The notes below the pieces were generated by a model, which had not been told where the DNA came from, did not search any database, and saw only the letters and a list, made by a program, of their open reading frames with translations. A stretch of DNA of 64,000 nt from Bordetella genomosp. 10. Lineage in GTDB: Bacteria; Pseudomonadota; Gammaproteobacteria; Burkholderiales; Burkholderiaceae_B. Position numbers and translations under genes: made by a program. The stretch's first letter is position 1; each line of letters starts with the position of its first letter. The stretch covers positions 1,550,001-1,614,000 of the forward strand of contig NZ_NEVM01000005.1 of the NCBI RefSeq assembly GCF_002261225.1, written 5' to 3'. Below, piece by piece: positions 54,555 through 64,000 of this stretch.

Positions 54555-57031
54555 TCGTACCTTTCAAAACTCGTTCCGGGCTGCACGGGAGGATTCACCA
54601 TCTCGTACCCGGGGATGTTCTTCTTCATCAGCTTCAGCGGATCGGTGCCGAGAGAGCCCAGGCCGGTCAGTTCGAGCTGGAAGAAGAAAGCATTGTTCAC
54701 ATCGGTTGACGACACAGCATAGCGCTGGAACACGAAACGTCCGGTCCAGCAGCAATCGCCTTTGTACTCCACGCCGGCGATGGCCTGCGTCACGCGCCGC
54801 TGCGCGGGCTGGCCGGTATAGGGGTCGACGACCCCGTCCCCGCCACGCATCGAATAGTCGATGCGGCCGACGCCGGACCAGCGGCTGGAGAAGGGCCACT
54901 GGAAAGCCAGGCTGACCTGGTTCTGGCCCGCCGGCTGGTAATTGGTGTAACCGGCCACGGTCTGCGGATCGCGCTGGTAGCGATAGGACAGCGACACCGA
55001 CGTCGCCCGCTGGGGCGTCCAGCGCGCGGAAATCAGGCCGCGCGCCCAGCGCGAATCGTACGGATTCCACTGTCCCTCGACCGAGGTCGACAAGGTGTCG
55101 GTCAGCGCGGCGCTGGCGGCGACCAGGTAGGCCGAACGCACGTCGGTGCGCGGCTGCTCGCCGGGCAGCGTCACCTTCTGGTCTTCGAAGTAGAACTGCT
55201 GGCCGGCCGACAGCGACAGGCGCTCGAAACCGGTATCGGCGTCCAGCCAGCGCGTGGTCAAGGCCGCGGTAAGCTGGTTGGCGTTGGCGATACGGTCCCA
55301 GCCGCCGGAATAGATGTTTTCCTCGAAGGCCTGCGAGAAGCTGAAGTCCGCCAGCGAGGTATCGTAGACCGGCATGCGCGACTGGTCCCGGTACGGCACG
55401 CGCAGGTAGAACAGGCGCGGCTCCAGGGTCTGCGTGGACGCCTTGCCGAACAGGGTCGTATCGCGCTCGAAGGTCATGCCCGCATCGAGCGACATGATGG
55501 GCAGGGTCCGGGAGGCGCTGCGCGGATAATCGTAGGCGCCGCTGCCGAAGCCGGCGTTATCGTCCGGATACCACTTGGTGTTCTGGTACTGCGTGAAGTT
55601 CAGCCCGACCTTGGGCGTGATGTACCAGCCCGGCCGCACGATCGGATACGAGATCGTCGGATACATCATCAGGCGATCGCCATCGGGACCGTAGTGCGTA
55701 TCCTCGAAGAGCGGCCGCGAAAAACGGGTCGCCGTGCTGGTGAACTCCAGGTCGAAGCCATTCAGGTCATAGCGCTGGCCGTTCAACGAGAGCTCGGGCT
55801 CCTTGTTGTACGGCGGCACGATGGGCGCGTCCGGATCCTGCAGGGTCTGGTACTTGTAGACCTGCACATAGGTCTGCCAATAGCGGTTGTTCCAGCCGAC
55901 CATGCCCTGCCGCGGCAGATAGGTCTGGGACGAATCGTTCAAGCCGATCGACGTGAAGTCGCGGAAATAATCGCCGTCGGAAACCCCGGACACGTTCCAG
56001 CTCGTGTAGAAGCCATTGCCCAGGTTCTGGTAATGCTTGGTGCTGTACATATACCGGCTCTGGCCGGTCTGCGCGTCGTTCGACAGATAGGTTCCCATCA
56101 GGGAGCCGCTATACGTCGGGCCGAGATAACGGAACTCGCCGCCGATCTGCGGGCCGCGCTTGCTCAGGTAGCGCGGCGTCAGCGTCAGGTCGTAGTTGGG
56201 CGCGAGATTGAAGTAGTACGGAACCTGGAGGTCGAAACCGCTGCGGCTGCTCGATCCATAGGTCGGCAGCAGGAAACCCGACTTGCGCTCTTTCTTGACC
56301 GGGAAGGTCATGTATGGCCACGTCAGGATGGGCGTGTCCTTGAAATACAGCACGCCGTCGCGCGCCATGCCCTCGTTTTCATCGAAGTCCAGGTCGATCG
56401 AATCGGCCTTGATGTACCACGCCGGGTTCTCGCAGGAGCAGGCGGTGTAGGTGACCTGGTTCAGGCGCATGGTCGAGCGGCTGAAAATATCCGCATGGTC
56501 CGCCTGCGCGCGGCCGCCGGTCGCGCCGAGCCAGAAATCGGGCTTGTCCAGGGCGCCGGTATTCGTGTCGACGTTGTAGCTCATGGCCGGGCCGATGGCC
56601 AGCGAGCCATCGCGCAGCAGGCGGGCGTGGCCTTCGCTGGTGGCCACGCCGTCGACGCGGCGGTAGTTGATCTTGTCGCCCTTGATGATGGTGTCCATGC
56701 GGCGCACCTGGGCGTTGCCCGTCAGCGTCACGTTGGAGTCGGGATCGCCGTCGATCTGGTCGGCTTCCATGTAGCCGGCCAGGTTATCGCCGTCGACCCG
56801 GTGCACCCGCAAGCCGGTGGAGCTGCGCAAGCCCGTGCCTTCGTCTTTCAACCCCATGACCTGCACCGAGTTCGGCGCGGGCGTCGCCGGCTTCGCCTTG
56901 GTCTTGGCGTTCTGCTTGGCCATGTTCTTGGACGCCGTCTTGTTCCAATTGTCGACGGACGAGTCCGCTGGGACTTGCGCCTGAGCGGCCGCGGCCGCGC
57001 CAGCAAGGAATAGGATCAACCACCGGACCAT
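54551..57031 (-). CDS. lptD: LPS-assembly protein LptD
   Basis: An 826-aa outer-membrane beta-barrel that inserts LPS with LptE. The signal is MVRWLILFLAGAAAAAQAQV. An OstA-like jellyroll domain follows (DNLAGYMEADQIDGDPDSNV, VTLTGNAQVRRMDTIIKGDK), then the barrel with CSCENPAWYIKADSIDLDFD. A C-terminal cysteine pair near ECCW-type KGDCCWTGRFVF is the expected disulfide-forming site. The start at MVRWLILF is chosen by the signal peptide. It is translated with surA, an ordering found in many Gram-negatives. LPS insertion fits the gmhB/plsC envelope genes nearby. Confidence 0.96.
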   Translation of the reverse strand: MVRWLILFLAGAAAAAQAQVPADSSVDNWNKTASKNMAKQNAKTKAKPATPAPNSVQVMGLKDEGTGLRSSTGLRVHRVDGDNLAGYMEADQIDGDPDSNVTLTGNAQVRRMDTIIKGDKINYRRVDGVATSEGHARLLRDGSLAIGPAMSYNVDTNTGALDKPDFWLGATGGRAQADHADIFSRSTMRLNQVTYTACSCENPAWYIKADSIDLDFDENEGMARDGVLYFKDTPILTWPYMTFPVKKERKSGFLLPTYGSSSRSGFDLQVPYYFNLAPNYDLTLTPRYLSKRGPQIGGEFRYLGPTYSGSLMGTYLSNDAQTGQSRYMYSTKHYQNLGNGFYTSWNVSGVSDGDYFRDFTSIGLNDSSQTYLPRQGMVGWNNRYWQTYVQVYKYQTLQDPDAPIVPPYNKEPELSLNGQRYDLNGFDLEFTSTATRFSRPLFEDTHYGPDGDRLMMYPTISYPIVRPGWYITPKVGLNFTQYQNTKWYPDDNAGFGSGAYDYPRSASRTLPIMSLDAGMTFERDTTLFGKASTQTLEPRLFYLRVPYRDQSRMPVYDTSLADFSFSQAFEENIYSGGWDRIANANQLTAALTTRWLDADTGFERLSLSAGQQFYFEDQKVTLPGEQPRTDVRSAYLVAASAALTDTLSTSVEGQWNPYDSRWARGLISARWTPQRATSVSLSYRYQRDPQTVAGYTNYQPAGQNQVSLAFQWPFSSRWSGVGRIDYSMRGGDGVVDPYTGQPAQRRVTQAIAGVEYKGDCCWTGRFVFQRYAVSSTDVNNAFFFQLELTGLGSLGTDPLKLMKKNIPGYEMVNPPVQPGTSFERYE

Positions 57032-57211
57032 GCGCACGTATGAAGAAACCTGAAAAAAAGGAGATGACAGCAGGCGCGGAACGGACAAACGGGTTCCTTC
57101 GCCCACCGCGGCGAGCCGGTATTATAGAGAAGCCGCGTGGCGGCGTATCCCGCCCTTAAAATGGACGGGATACGCGATTAAAACAGCATTTTTCCTCCAG
57201 GTCGCCCCCTC

Positions 57212-58252
57212 TTGAACTCCACACCCGATCTCCGCCAGGACCAGATCCGTCACTGGCTGCGCAGCCTGCCCGCCGATCTCGGCCTGGACGTCGCCACCCT
57301 GGCGCCGGCCTCCAGCGACGCCAGTTTCCGCCGTTACTTCCGCCTGGACGCCGGCGCCGGCAGCCTCATCGTCATGGACGCGCCGCCCGCGCACGAGGAC
57401 TGCCGCCCCTTCATCCACGTCGCCGGCCTGCTGGACGACGCCGGCCTGAATGTCCCCCGCGTCCTTGCCCAGGACCTGGCGCAAGGCATGCTGCTGCTGA
57501 CCGACCTCGGCCGCGAAACGTACTACCAGCGCATCCAGGCCGGCCTGGCCGACGCGGAACTGCAGACGCTGTACCGCCAGGCGCTGGCGGCCCTGGTCCG
57601 CATGCAGCAGGCGGCGACCACCGGCCTGCCGGCCTACGACACCGCCCGCCTGGCCGCCGAACTGGAACTGTTCCCGGAGTGGTACGTGGGCCGCCATCAC
57701 GGCGCGGAACTCGACGACAAGAGCCGCCAGGACCTGGACCGGGTGTTCGCCCTGCTGTCGGCCAGCAACGGCGCGCAGCCCTCGGTGCTGGTGCACCGGG
57801 ACTTCCACTCTCCCAACCTGATGGTCTGCGACGAGGACCGCTATGGCCCGAACCCGGGCATCATCGACTTCCAGGACGCGCTCGCCGGCCCGCTCACATA
57901 TGACGTGGCCTCCCTGGTCATGGACGCCCGCACCACCTGGGAAGAGCCCCAGCAACTGGACTGGGCCATCCGCTACTGGGAAATGGCGCGCGCCGCCGGC
58001 CTGCCGGTGGACGCCGATTTCGCCGACTTCCACCGCGCCTATGAATGGATGGGCCTGCAACGCAACCTGCGCATCCTGGGCGTCTTCGCCCGGCTGCATC
58101 ACCGCGACGGCAAGGCCGGTTACCTGGCCCACATCCCGCGAGTGAACGCTTACGTCCGCCAGGTCGCCGCCCGCTACGGCGTCTTCGCGCCGCTGCTGCG
58201 CCTACTGGACAAGCTGGACGACCGCCAGCCCGGCGTGGGCTACACCTTCTGA
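57212..58252 (+). CDS. amgK: Aminoglycoside-phosphotransferase-fold sugar kinase (AmgK-like)
   Basis: A 346-aa kinase of the APH fold. It has ASSDASFRRYFRLDAGAGSL, MDAPPAHEDCRPFIHVAGLL, LLLTDLGRETYYQRI, and the catalytic loop VLVHRDFHSPNLMV followed by IIDFQDALAGPLTYD. AmgK phosphorylates the anomeric position of MurNAc/GlcNAc recovered from the wall. A TTG is the likely start. Its stop overlaps the murU start (TGATG); the pair is the AmgK-MurU recycling bypass described in Pseudomonas putida. It is divergent from lptD. Confidence 0.9.
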   Translation: MNSTPDLRQDQIRHWLRSLPADLGLDVATLAPASSDASFRRYFRLDAGAGSLIVMDAPPAHEDCRPFIHVAGLLDDAGLNVPRVLAQDLAQGMLLLTDLGRETYYQRIQAGLADAELQTLYRQALAALVRMQQAATTGLPAYDTARLAAELELFPEWYVGRHHGAELDDKSRQDLDRVFALLSASNGAQPSVLVHRDFHSPNLMVCDEDRYGPNPGIIDFQDALAGPLTYDVASLVMDARTTWEEPQQLDWAIRYWEMARAAGLPVDADFADFHRAYEWMGLQRNLRILGVFARLHHRDGKAGYLAHIPRVNAYVRQVAARYGVFAPLLRLLDKLDDRQPGVGYTF

Positions 58253-59007
58253 TGGGGCGGACCCACGTGCGCGCCATGATCCTGGCGGCGGGCCGCGGCG
58301 AACGCATGCGCCCCCTGACCGATACCCTGCCCAAGCCGCTGCTGCGCGTCGGCGGCCAACCGCTGATCGTCTGGCACATCCGCCGCCTGGTCGCGGCCGG
58401 CATCGCCGACATCGTGATCAACCATGCCTGGCTGGGCGAACGCATCGAGGCCGCCCTGGGCGACGGCGCCGCCTTCGGCGCGCGCTTGCGCTATTCGCCG
58501 GAACCGCGGGCCCTGGAAACCGCGGGCGGCATCGCGCAGGCGTTGCCGCAACTGGGCGACGCGCCCTTCCTGGTAGTCAACGGCGACGTCTGGTGCGACT
58601 GGGACCCGGCGCAGGCATACGCCCAGGCCGGCGCGCTCGACGCGGCGCGCGGCCAGGCCTGGCTGCTGATGGTGGACAACCCCGAACATCACCCGCAAGG
58701 CGACTTCCACCTGCTGGAAAACGGCGTCCTGGCCGCCACGGGCGGGCGTCGTTTGACCTATGCCGGGATCGGCGTCTACCATCCCAGCCTGTTCGCCGGG
58801 GTACAGCCCGGCACGCCGGCCCGGCTCGCTCCCCTGCTGGTCGAGGCCATCGCGCGCGGCACGGCGCGAGGGTCGCGGCACGACGGGCGCTGGGTCGACG
58901 TCGGCACGCCGCAGCGGCTGGCCGAACTGGATGCCATGCTGGCTGGCGGGACGATCGGCGCGACGGGGCCTGGGGAAAGCGCGGGGCGAAATACTTCGGA
59001 ATCCTGA
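58252..59007 (+). CDS. murU: N-acetylmuramate-1-phosphate uridylyltransferase (MurU-like)
   Basis: A 251-aa nucleotidyltransferase. Signature AMILAAGRGERMRPLTDTLP and KPLLRVGGQPLIVWHIRRL; VNGDVWCDWDP is the metal-binding motif. It makes UDP-MurNAc from MurNAc-1-P and UTP, which bypasses de novo MurA/MurB synthesis and its fosfomycin target. It is coupled to amgK by TGATG. An alternative call is a generic sugar nucleotidyltransferase; the neighbour decides. Confidence 0.9.
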   Translation: MGRTHVRAMILAAGRGERMRPLTDTLPKPLLRVGGQPLIVWHIRRLVAAGIADIVINHAWLGERIEAALGDGAAFGARLRYSPEPRALETAGGIAQALPQLGDAPFLVVNGDVWCDWDPAQAYAQAGALDAARGQAWLLMVDNPEHHPQGDFHLLENGVLAATGGRRLTYAGIGVYHPSLFAGVQPGTPARLAPLLVEAIARGTARGSRHDGRWVDVGTPQRLAELDAMLAGGTIGATGPGESAGRNTSES

Positions 59008-59157
59008 ATATTTCACAATATCAATGAGCGCAACGAGGCTTGTCGAAGCGCCTATGCCCAGCCCGTAGCGGGTATCCTGTAGCGCCTCACGCGGGCGCGC
59101 CCGGGGCATGCCGCGCGCGCACGTTGCACAAAACACAGTATTTTTTGGACGGATGGG

Positions 59158-59859
59158 ATGTTCGGACGGTCGCAGCGCTCTGTTTTTAAACCCTCGGTAT
59201 ATCAGCCCGGCAAGCGCTCCCGGCGCATGCCGCGCTGGCTGGTGCTGTTGCTGGTGGGCATCGTCCTGGGAGCGGGCGGCGTGCTGTTCCTGCAAACCAA
59301 CTATGGCCCGCAACGCCTGACCGTCGAACAATCCGAGCAATTGCACAGCGAACTCAGCGCCGCCAACCTGGACCGCCAGCGCCTGCAAGGGCAGTTGGAA
59401 GAAGCCACCCAGCAGCGCGACGCCGCGCGCAGCACGCACGGCAAGCTGACCACCGACCTGGCGCAGGCGCAACAGCAGATCGCCACCTTGAACAAGGATC
59501 TCCAGTTGTTCGAGGAAGCCATTCCGCCCGATCCCCGCGGCAGCAACATCGGCGTGCGCTCGGCCTTGCTGACCCGCGAGCCCGGCCAGTTGGGCTACCA
59601 GGTCCTGATCATGCGCGACAACGCGAAGGCGGGCGCGCCTTTCAAGGGCACCGTGCAGTTCGCCATCGAGGGCCGCTACCCGAACGGGCGCACCGACACC
59701 ATCGCGCCCGACGCCGTGCCGCTGGACCTGGACCGCTACCAGCACATGAGCGGCACCCTGACGCTGCCGGACGGTTTCGTCGCCCGCACCGTCACCATCA
59801 AGGTGCTGGACGGCGCGCAGCGGCAGCAGGCCATGCGCGTCTACTACGTGCGCGGCTGA
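59158..59859 (+). CDS. DUF6776-like single-pass membrane protein
   Basis: The product is 233 aa. A basic N-terminus (GKRSRRMPR), one transmembrane helix at about 25-44 (RWLVLLLVGIVLGAGGVLF) and a coiled coil of about 60 residues (QLHSELSAANLDRQRLQGQL) are followed by a beta-rich periplasmic domain (GYQVLIMRDNAKAGAPFKGT) in type II topology. It is like the DUF6776 proteins of beta-/gammaproteobacteria; role unknown. It starts at 59158, after a weak GGACGG. Confidence 0.8.
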   Translation: MFGRSQRSVFKPSVYQPGKRSRRMPRWLVLLLVGIVLGAGGVLFLQTNYGPQRLTVEQSEQLHSELSAANLDRQRLQGQLEEATQQRDAARSTHGKLTTDLAQAQQQIATLNKDLQLFEEAIPPDPRGSNIGVRSALLTREPGQLGYQVLIMRDNAKAGAPFKGTVQFAIEGRYPNGRTDTIAPDAVPLDLDRYQHMSGTLTLPDGFVARTVTIKVLDGAQRQQAMRVYYVRG

Positions 59860-59892
59860 CCGGGCGCCGGCCAGCCGGCCGGCCGACCCGCC

Positions 59893-60450
59893 TTACAGCA
59901 TCTTGCGCAAGGTGCCGTCGCGCCGGATGAATTGATGCCACAGCGCGGCCAGCGCGTGCAGGCCGATCAGGTAGTAAAGGGCGTTGCCGATGAACAGGTG
60001 CGCGGCCCGGACATTGGGCCGCAGTTCCGGATGCGCGCCAACCAGCGAGAAGGACCAGTCGGTCCCCATCAGGCTCACCGGCCGCCCCGCCATATTGGTC
60101 ATCAGGATACCCAGCAGCGGCTGCGCGATCAGCACGACGTAGAACAACCAATGCATCGCGCGGGCACAGGCGGCCACGAAGCCGCCGCCCGCCTCGGCCG
60201 CCGGCACGCCGTGCACCAGCCGCCAGGCCAGGCGGATCGCCATCAACACCAGCACCGTACAGCCGGCCCAGATATGGATGCCCGTCCACAGCGTGCGGGA
60301 ATCGCTGCCGCGCGGCCCGCGTATCTCGATCGCGAACAAGGCCAGGGCGACCAGCAGGAAAACGAGCCAATGCAGAATGATGGCGGGCCGGCTGTAGCGT
60401 GTGTAGTGGACTCCGGACGGCGTGGTCCGGTCGAGCGTTTCTACCTGCAT
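59893..60450 (-). CDS. Cytochrome b561-type membrane protein
   Basis: A 185-aa four-helix cytochrome b561. Helix starts: PAIILHWLVFLLVALALFAI, WTGIHIWAGCTVLVLMAIRL, MHWLFYVVLIAQPLLGILMT and AHLFIGNALYYLIGLHALAA, with His residues in each pair at the heme-ligand spacing. It probably passes electrons from the quinone pool to a periplasmic or superoxide acceptor, as CybB does. SD GGAGTCTCCC precedes the ATG at 60450. Confidence 0.92.
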   Translation of the reverse strand: MQVETLDRTTPSGVHYTRYSRPAIILHWLVFLLVALALFAIEIRGPRGSDSRTLWTGIHIWAGCTVLVLMAIRLAWRLVHGVPAAEAGGGFVAACARAMHWLFYVVLIAQPLLGILMTNMAGRPVSLMGTDWSFSLVGAHPELRPNVRAAHLFIGNALYYLIGLHALAALWHQFIRRDGTLRKML

Positions 60451-60660
60451 GGGAGACTCCTGACAGGGATGACGGAAATCGCACGGGCGGCTGGACGGCC
60501 CGCAACGACGCGGGCGGTCAGGACTTACCGGCTTACGGGCTTGGGGCTTACATACAAAACCGCCGCGCGCCTCAGCTTCAGAGTATGGAATGTATAGCAG
60601 GTTCCCTTCGGGGCAGCGAATCCCAGGCAGGGCGCAAGCCTCGGCACCCATCCAGGGCGT
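60451..60660. other. Intergenic region upstream of cytochrome b561
   Basis: No gene found. It holds the cytochrome b561 leader on the minus strand and adjoins repeat copy 2 on its right. I saw no clear promoter or hairpin within it. Confidence 0.4.
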
Positions 60661-60733
60661 CGCGGAGCCGGCTTTGCCGGTCCGCCAACGCCCCCCCTTG
60701 AGGGGGCCCGCGAAGCGGGTAGGGGGTGGGCCC
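60661..60733 (-). repeat. Interspersed intergenic repeat, copy 2 (downstream of dnaJ)
   Basis: The same block structure as 38421-38492: CGCGGAGCCGGCTTTGCCGG, TCCGC, a C/G run, then CCCGCGAAGCGGGT. It sits 20 bp after the dnaJ stop on the minus strand, again directly downstream of a gene. Confidence 0.75.
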
Positions 60734-60752
60734 CCCTTGCCATCCGGAAGGA

Positions 60753-61880
60753 TCAGCTAAAGAACTCCTTCACCCGATCCGTCCAGGACTTGCTTTGCGG
60801 CGAATGGCGGTCGCCGCCATCGTTGAGCGACGCTTCGAATTGACGCAGGATCGTCTTCTGTTCGTCGCTCAGGCGCACCGGCGTTTCCACGACGACATGG
60901 CAATACAGGTCGCCCGGGTAGTTGCCCCGCACGCCCCGTATCCCCTTGCCGCGCAGACGGAAGGTCTTGCCCGACTGCGTGCCTTCGGGAATGGAAATCT
61001 CCGCCTTGCCGCCCAGCGTCGGCACTTGCAGCTCGCCGCCCAGCGCGGCGGTGGTGAAGGGGATGGTCAGCTCGCAGTGCAGGTCGTCGCCGTCGCGCTG
61101 GAAAATCCGGTGCGGCTTGATGTGGATTTCCACGTACAGGTCGCCGGACGGCCCGCCATTGACGCCCGGCTCGCCGTTGCCGCTGGAGCGGATGCGCATG
61201 CCGTCGTCGATGCCGGCCGGAATCTTGACTTGCAGGGTCTTGTTGCGGCGAATGCGGCCGACGCCGTCGCAGGCGACGCAGGGATCGGTGATCTCCTTGC
61301 CGGTGCCATGGCAGGTCGGGCAAGTCTGCTGCACGCTGAAGAAACCCTGCTGCATGCGCACCGCGCCCGAGCCGCCGCAGGTGTGGCAGGTCTTGGGCGA
61401 CGTGCCCGGCTTGGCGCCGGTACCGTGGCAGGTATCGCACTTCTCCCAGCTCGGCACGCGGATTTCGGTGTCGAAGCCGTTGGCCGCCTGTTCCAGCGTG
61501 ATTTCCAGCGAATACTTGAGATCGGCGCCGCGATATACCTGCGGGCCGCCGCGGCGGCCGCCGGCGGCGCCACCGAAAATCTCGCCGAAAATGTCGCCGA
61601 AGGCGTCGGCGAAACCGCCGCCCATGCCACCGCCCATGCCGCCGGCCGCATTGGGGTCGACGCCGGCATGGCCGTAGCGGTCATAGGCGCCGCGCTTCTG
61701 GTCGTCGGTCAGGACTTCATACGCTTCCTTGACCTCCTTGAATTTCTCTTCCGCCTCTTTGTTGTCCGGGTTGCGGTCCGGGTGATGCTTCATGGCCAGT
61801 TTGCGGTAGGCCTTCTTTATTTCATCGTCCGTGGCGTTCTTGGCGACGCCCAGAATCTCGTAGTAGTCACGTTTTGCCAT
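60753..61880 (-). CDS. dnaJ: Chaperone protein DnaJ
   Basis: A 375-aa type I Hsp40. J domain with HPD ([20 protein letters not shown]) at about residues 1-70, a Gly/Phe-rich linker ([20 protein letters not shown]), four CxxCxGxG repeats ([32 protein letters not shown]) that bind two zincs, and the substrate-binding C-terminal domains. It presents clients to DnaK. The start at [15 protein letters not shown]. It lies 145 bp after dnaK. Confidence 0.98.
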   Translation of the reverse strand: MAKRDYYEILGVAKNATDDEIKKAYRKLAMKHHPDRNPDNKEAEEKFKEVKEAYEVLTDDQKRGAYDRYGHAGVDPNAAGGMGGGMGGGFADAFGDIFGEIFGGAAGGRRGGPQVYRGADLKYSLEITLEQAANGFDTEIRVPSWEKCDTCHGTGAKPGTSPKTCHTCGGSGAVRMQQGFFSVQQTCPTCHGTGKEITDPCVACDGVGRIRRNKTLQVKIPAGIDDGMRIRSSGNGEPGVNGGPSGDLYVEIHIKPHRIFQRDGDDLHCELTIPFTTAALGGELQVPTLGGKAEISIPEGTQSGKTFRLRGKGIRGVRGNYPGDLYCHVVVETPVRLSDEQKTILRQFEASLNDGGDRHSPQSKSWTDRVKEFFS

Positions 61881-61969
61881 GATCTTCCAGAAGCTGGATT
61901 CGACGGGCGCCGCCCCGGTTGGCCCGGCTACCCGCCGGGCGGCCCGCAAGCCCGCCGCTTATACGACCG

Positions 61970-62000
61970 CGCCCGACACCGGAATGATCCGGGCCGGGCG
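61970..62000 (-). promoter_or_regulatory. Imperfect hairpin between dnaK and dnaJ
   Basis: Outer arms CGCCCG/CGGGCG and inner arms CCGG/CCGG form an interrupted stem 26 bp after the dnaK stop. It lacks a T run. It could reduce read-through to dnaJ or stabilise the dnaK message. Confidence 0.3.
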
Positions 62001-62025
62001 TCTCTACTCACTTACATAACAACCA

Positions 62026-63951
<1,926 letters not shown>

Positions 63952-64000
63952 GATGGATTACCTTGAAAAATTATGTTCTGAAAAATGGAAAGGAAAAATT

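Overview
The window is about 64 kb of a GC-rich betaproteobacterial chromosome. It is most likely Bordetella or a close Alcaligenaceae relative. This rests on two orphan Bug-type tricarboxylate receptors, both class I and class II fumarases, the conserved blocks dnaX-ybaB-recR, tsaE-amiC-mutL-miaA and lptD-surA-rsmA, and the strong G/C bias at third codon positions. Genus assignment is inference; no database was consulted.

Layout. (1) 1-4.3 kb, minus strand: a solute-binding protein cut by the left edge, recR, ybaB, dnaX and the small SRP RNA. (2) 4.4-20.5 kb: a 16 kb integrated element in the 3' end of tRNA-Arg(CCU). It is bounded by a perfect 27-bp direct repeat (4488-4514 and 20439-20465), with a tyrosine integrase just inside attL. 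Its cargo is accessory and has visibly lower GC in parts: an Apea-like HEPN protein; an overlapping GNAT/PUA-like plus ASCH gene pair; a 1431-aa phage ejection/polyvalent-type protein with no other virion gene; a compact operon that starts with a pentapeptide-repeat protein; a zinc-ribbon protein; a BRO-N antirepressor; several tiny ORFs; a serine recombinase with an iterated palindromic motif upstream; a second pentapeptide-repeat protein; and a SUKH (SMI1/KNR4) protein. Three copies of a short direct repeat lie at 9846, 10019 and 18412, and the outer two bracket the phage-like half. (3) 20.5-30.3 kb: LysR regulator divergent from a Bug receptor with a LysR-type box between them, PbpG-type endopeptidase, YbaK deacylase, a second Bug receptor, fumC, tsaE, amiC and a DedA membrane protein. 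(4) 30.5-38.3 kb: mutL, miaA, purM, hda, a HAD phosphatase, pcnB and folK. (5) 38.5-52.9 kb: class I fumarase, an enoyl-CoA hydratase-family protein, then the long co-directional block glyQ-glyS-gmhB-plsC-ygjP-gloA-def-spmAB fusion, an isochorismatase-family hydrolase, pyk divergent from glycerate kinase, and rsmA. (6) 52.9-64 kb: surA and lptD (outer-membrane biogenesis), divergent amgK-murU (cell-wall sugar recycling), a DUF6776-like protein, cytochrome b561, dnaJ and dnaK.

How the genes fit together. The core genes are housekeeping: replication (DnaX, Hda), repair (RecR, MutL), RNA processing (MiaA, PcnB, RsmA, TsaE), envelope assembly and recycling (AmiC, PbpG, SurA, LptD, AmgK, MurU, PlsC, GmhB) and central carbon metabolism (FumC, class I fumarase, Pyk, glycerate kinase). 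The unusual part is the tRNA-Arg element. It combines a putative defence module (HEPN, GNAT/PUA + ASCH) with a fragment of phage-type genes and two site-specific recombinases, and lacks recognisable capsid, tail, terminase and replication genes. It reads as a satellite-like or strongly reduced prophage island. That role is inferred, not shown.
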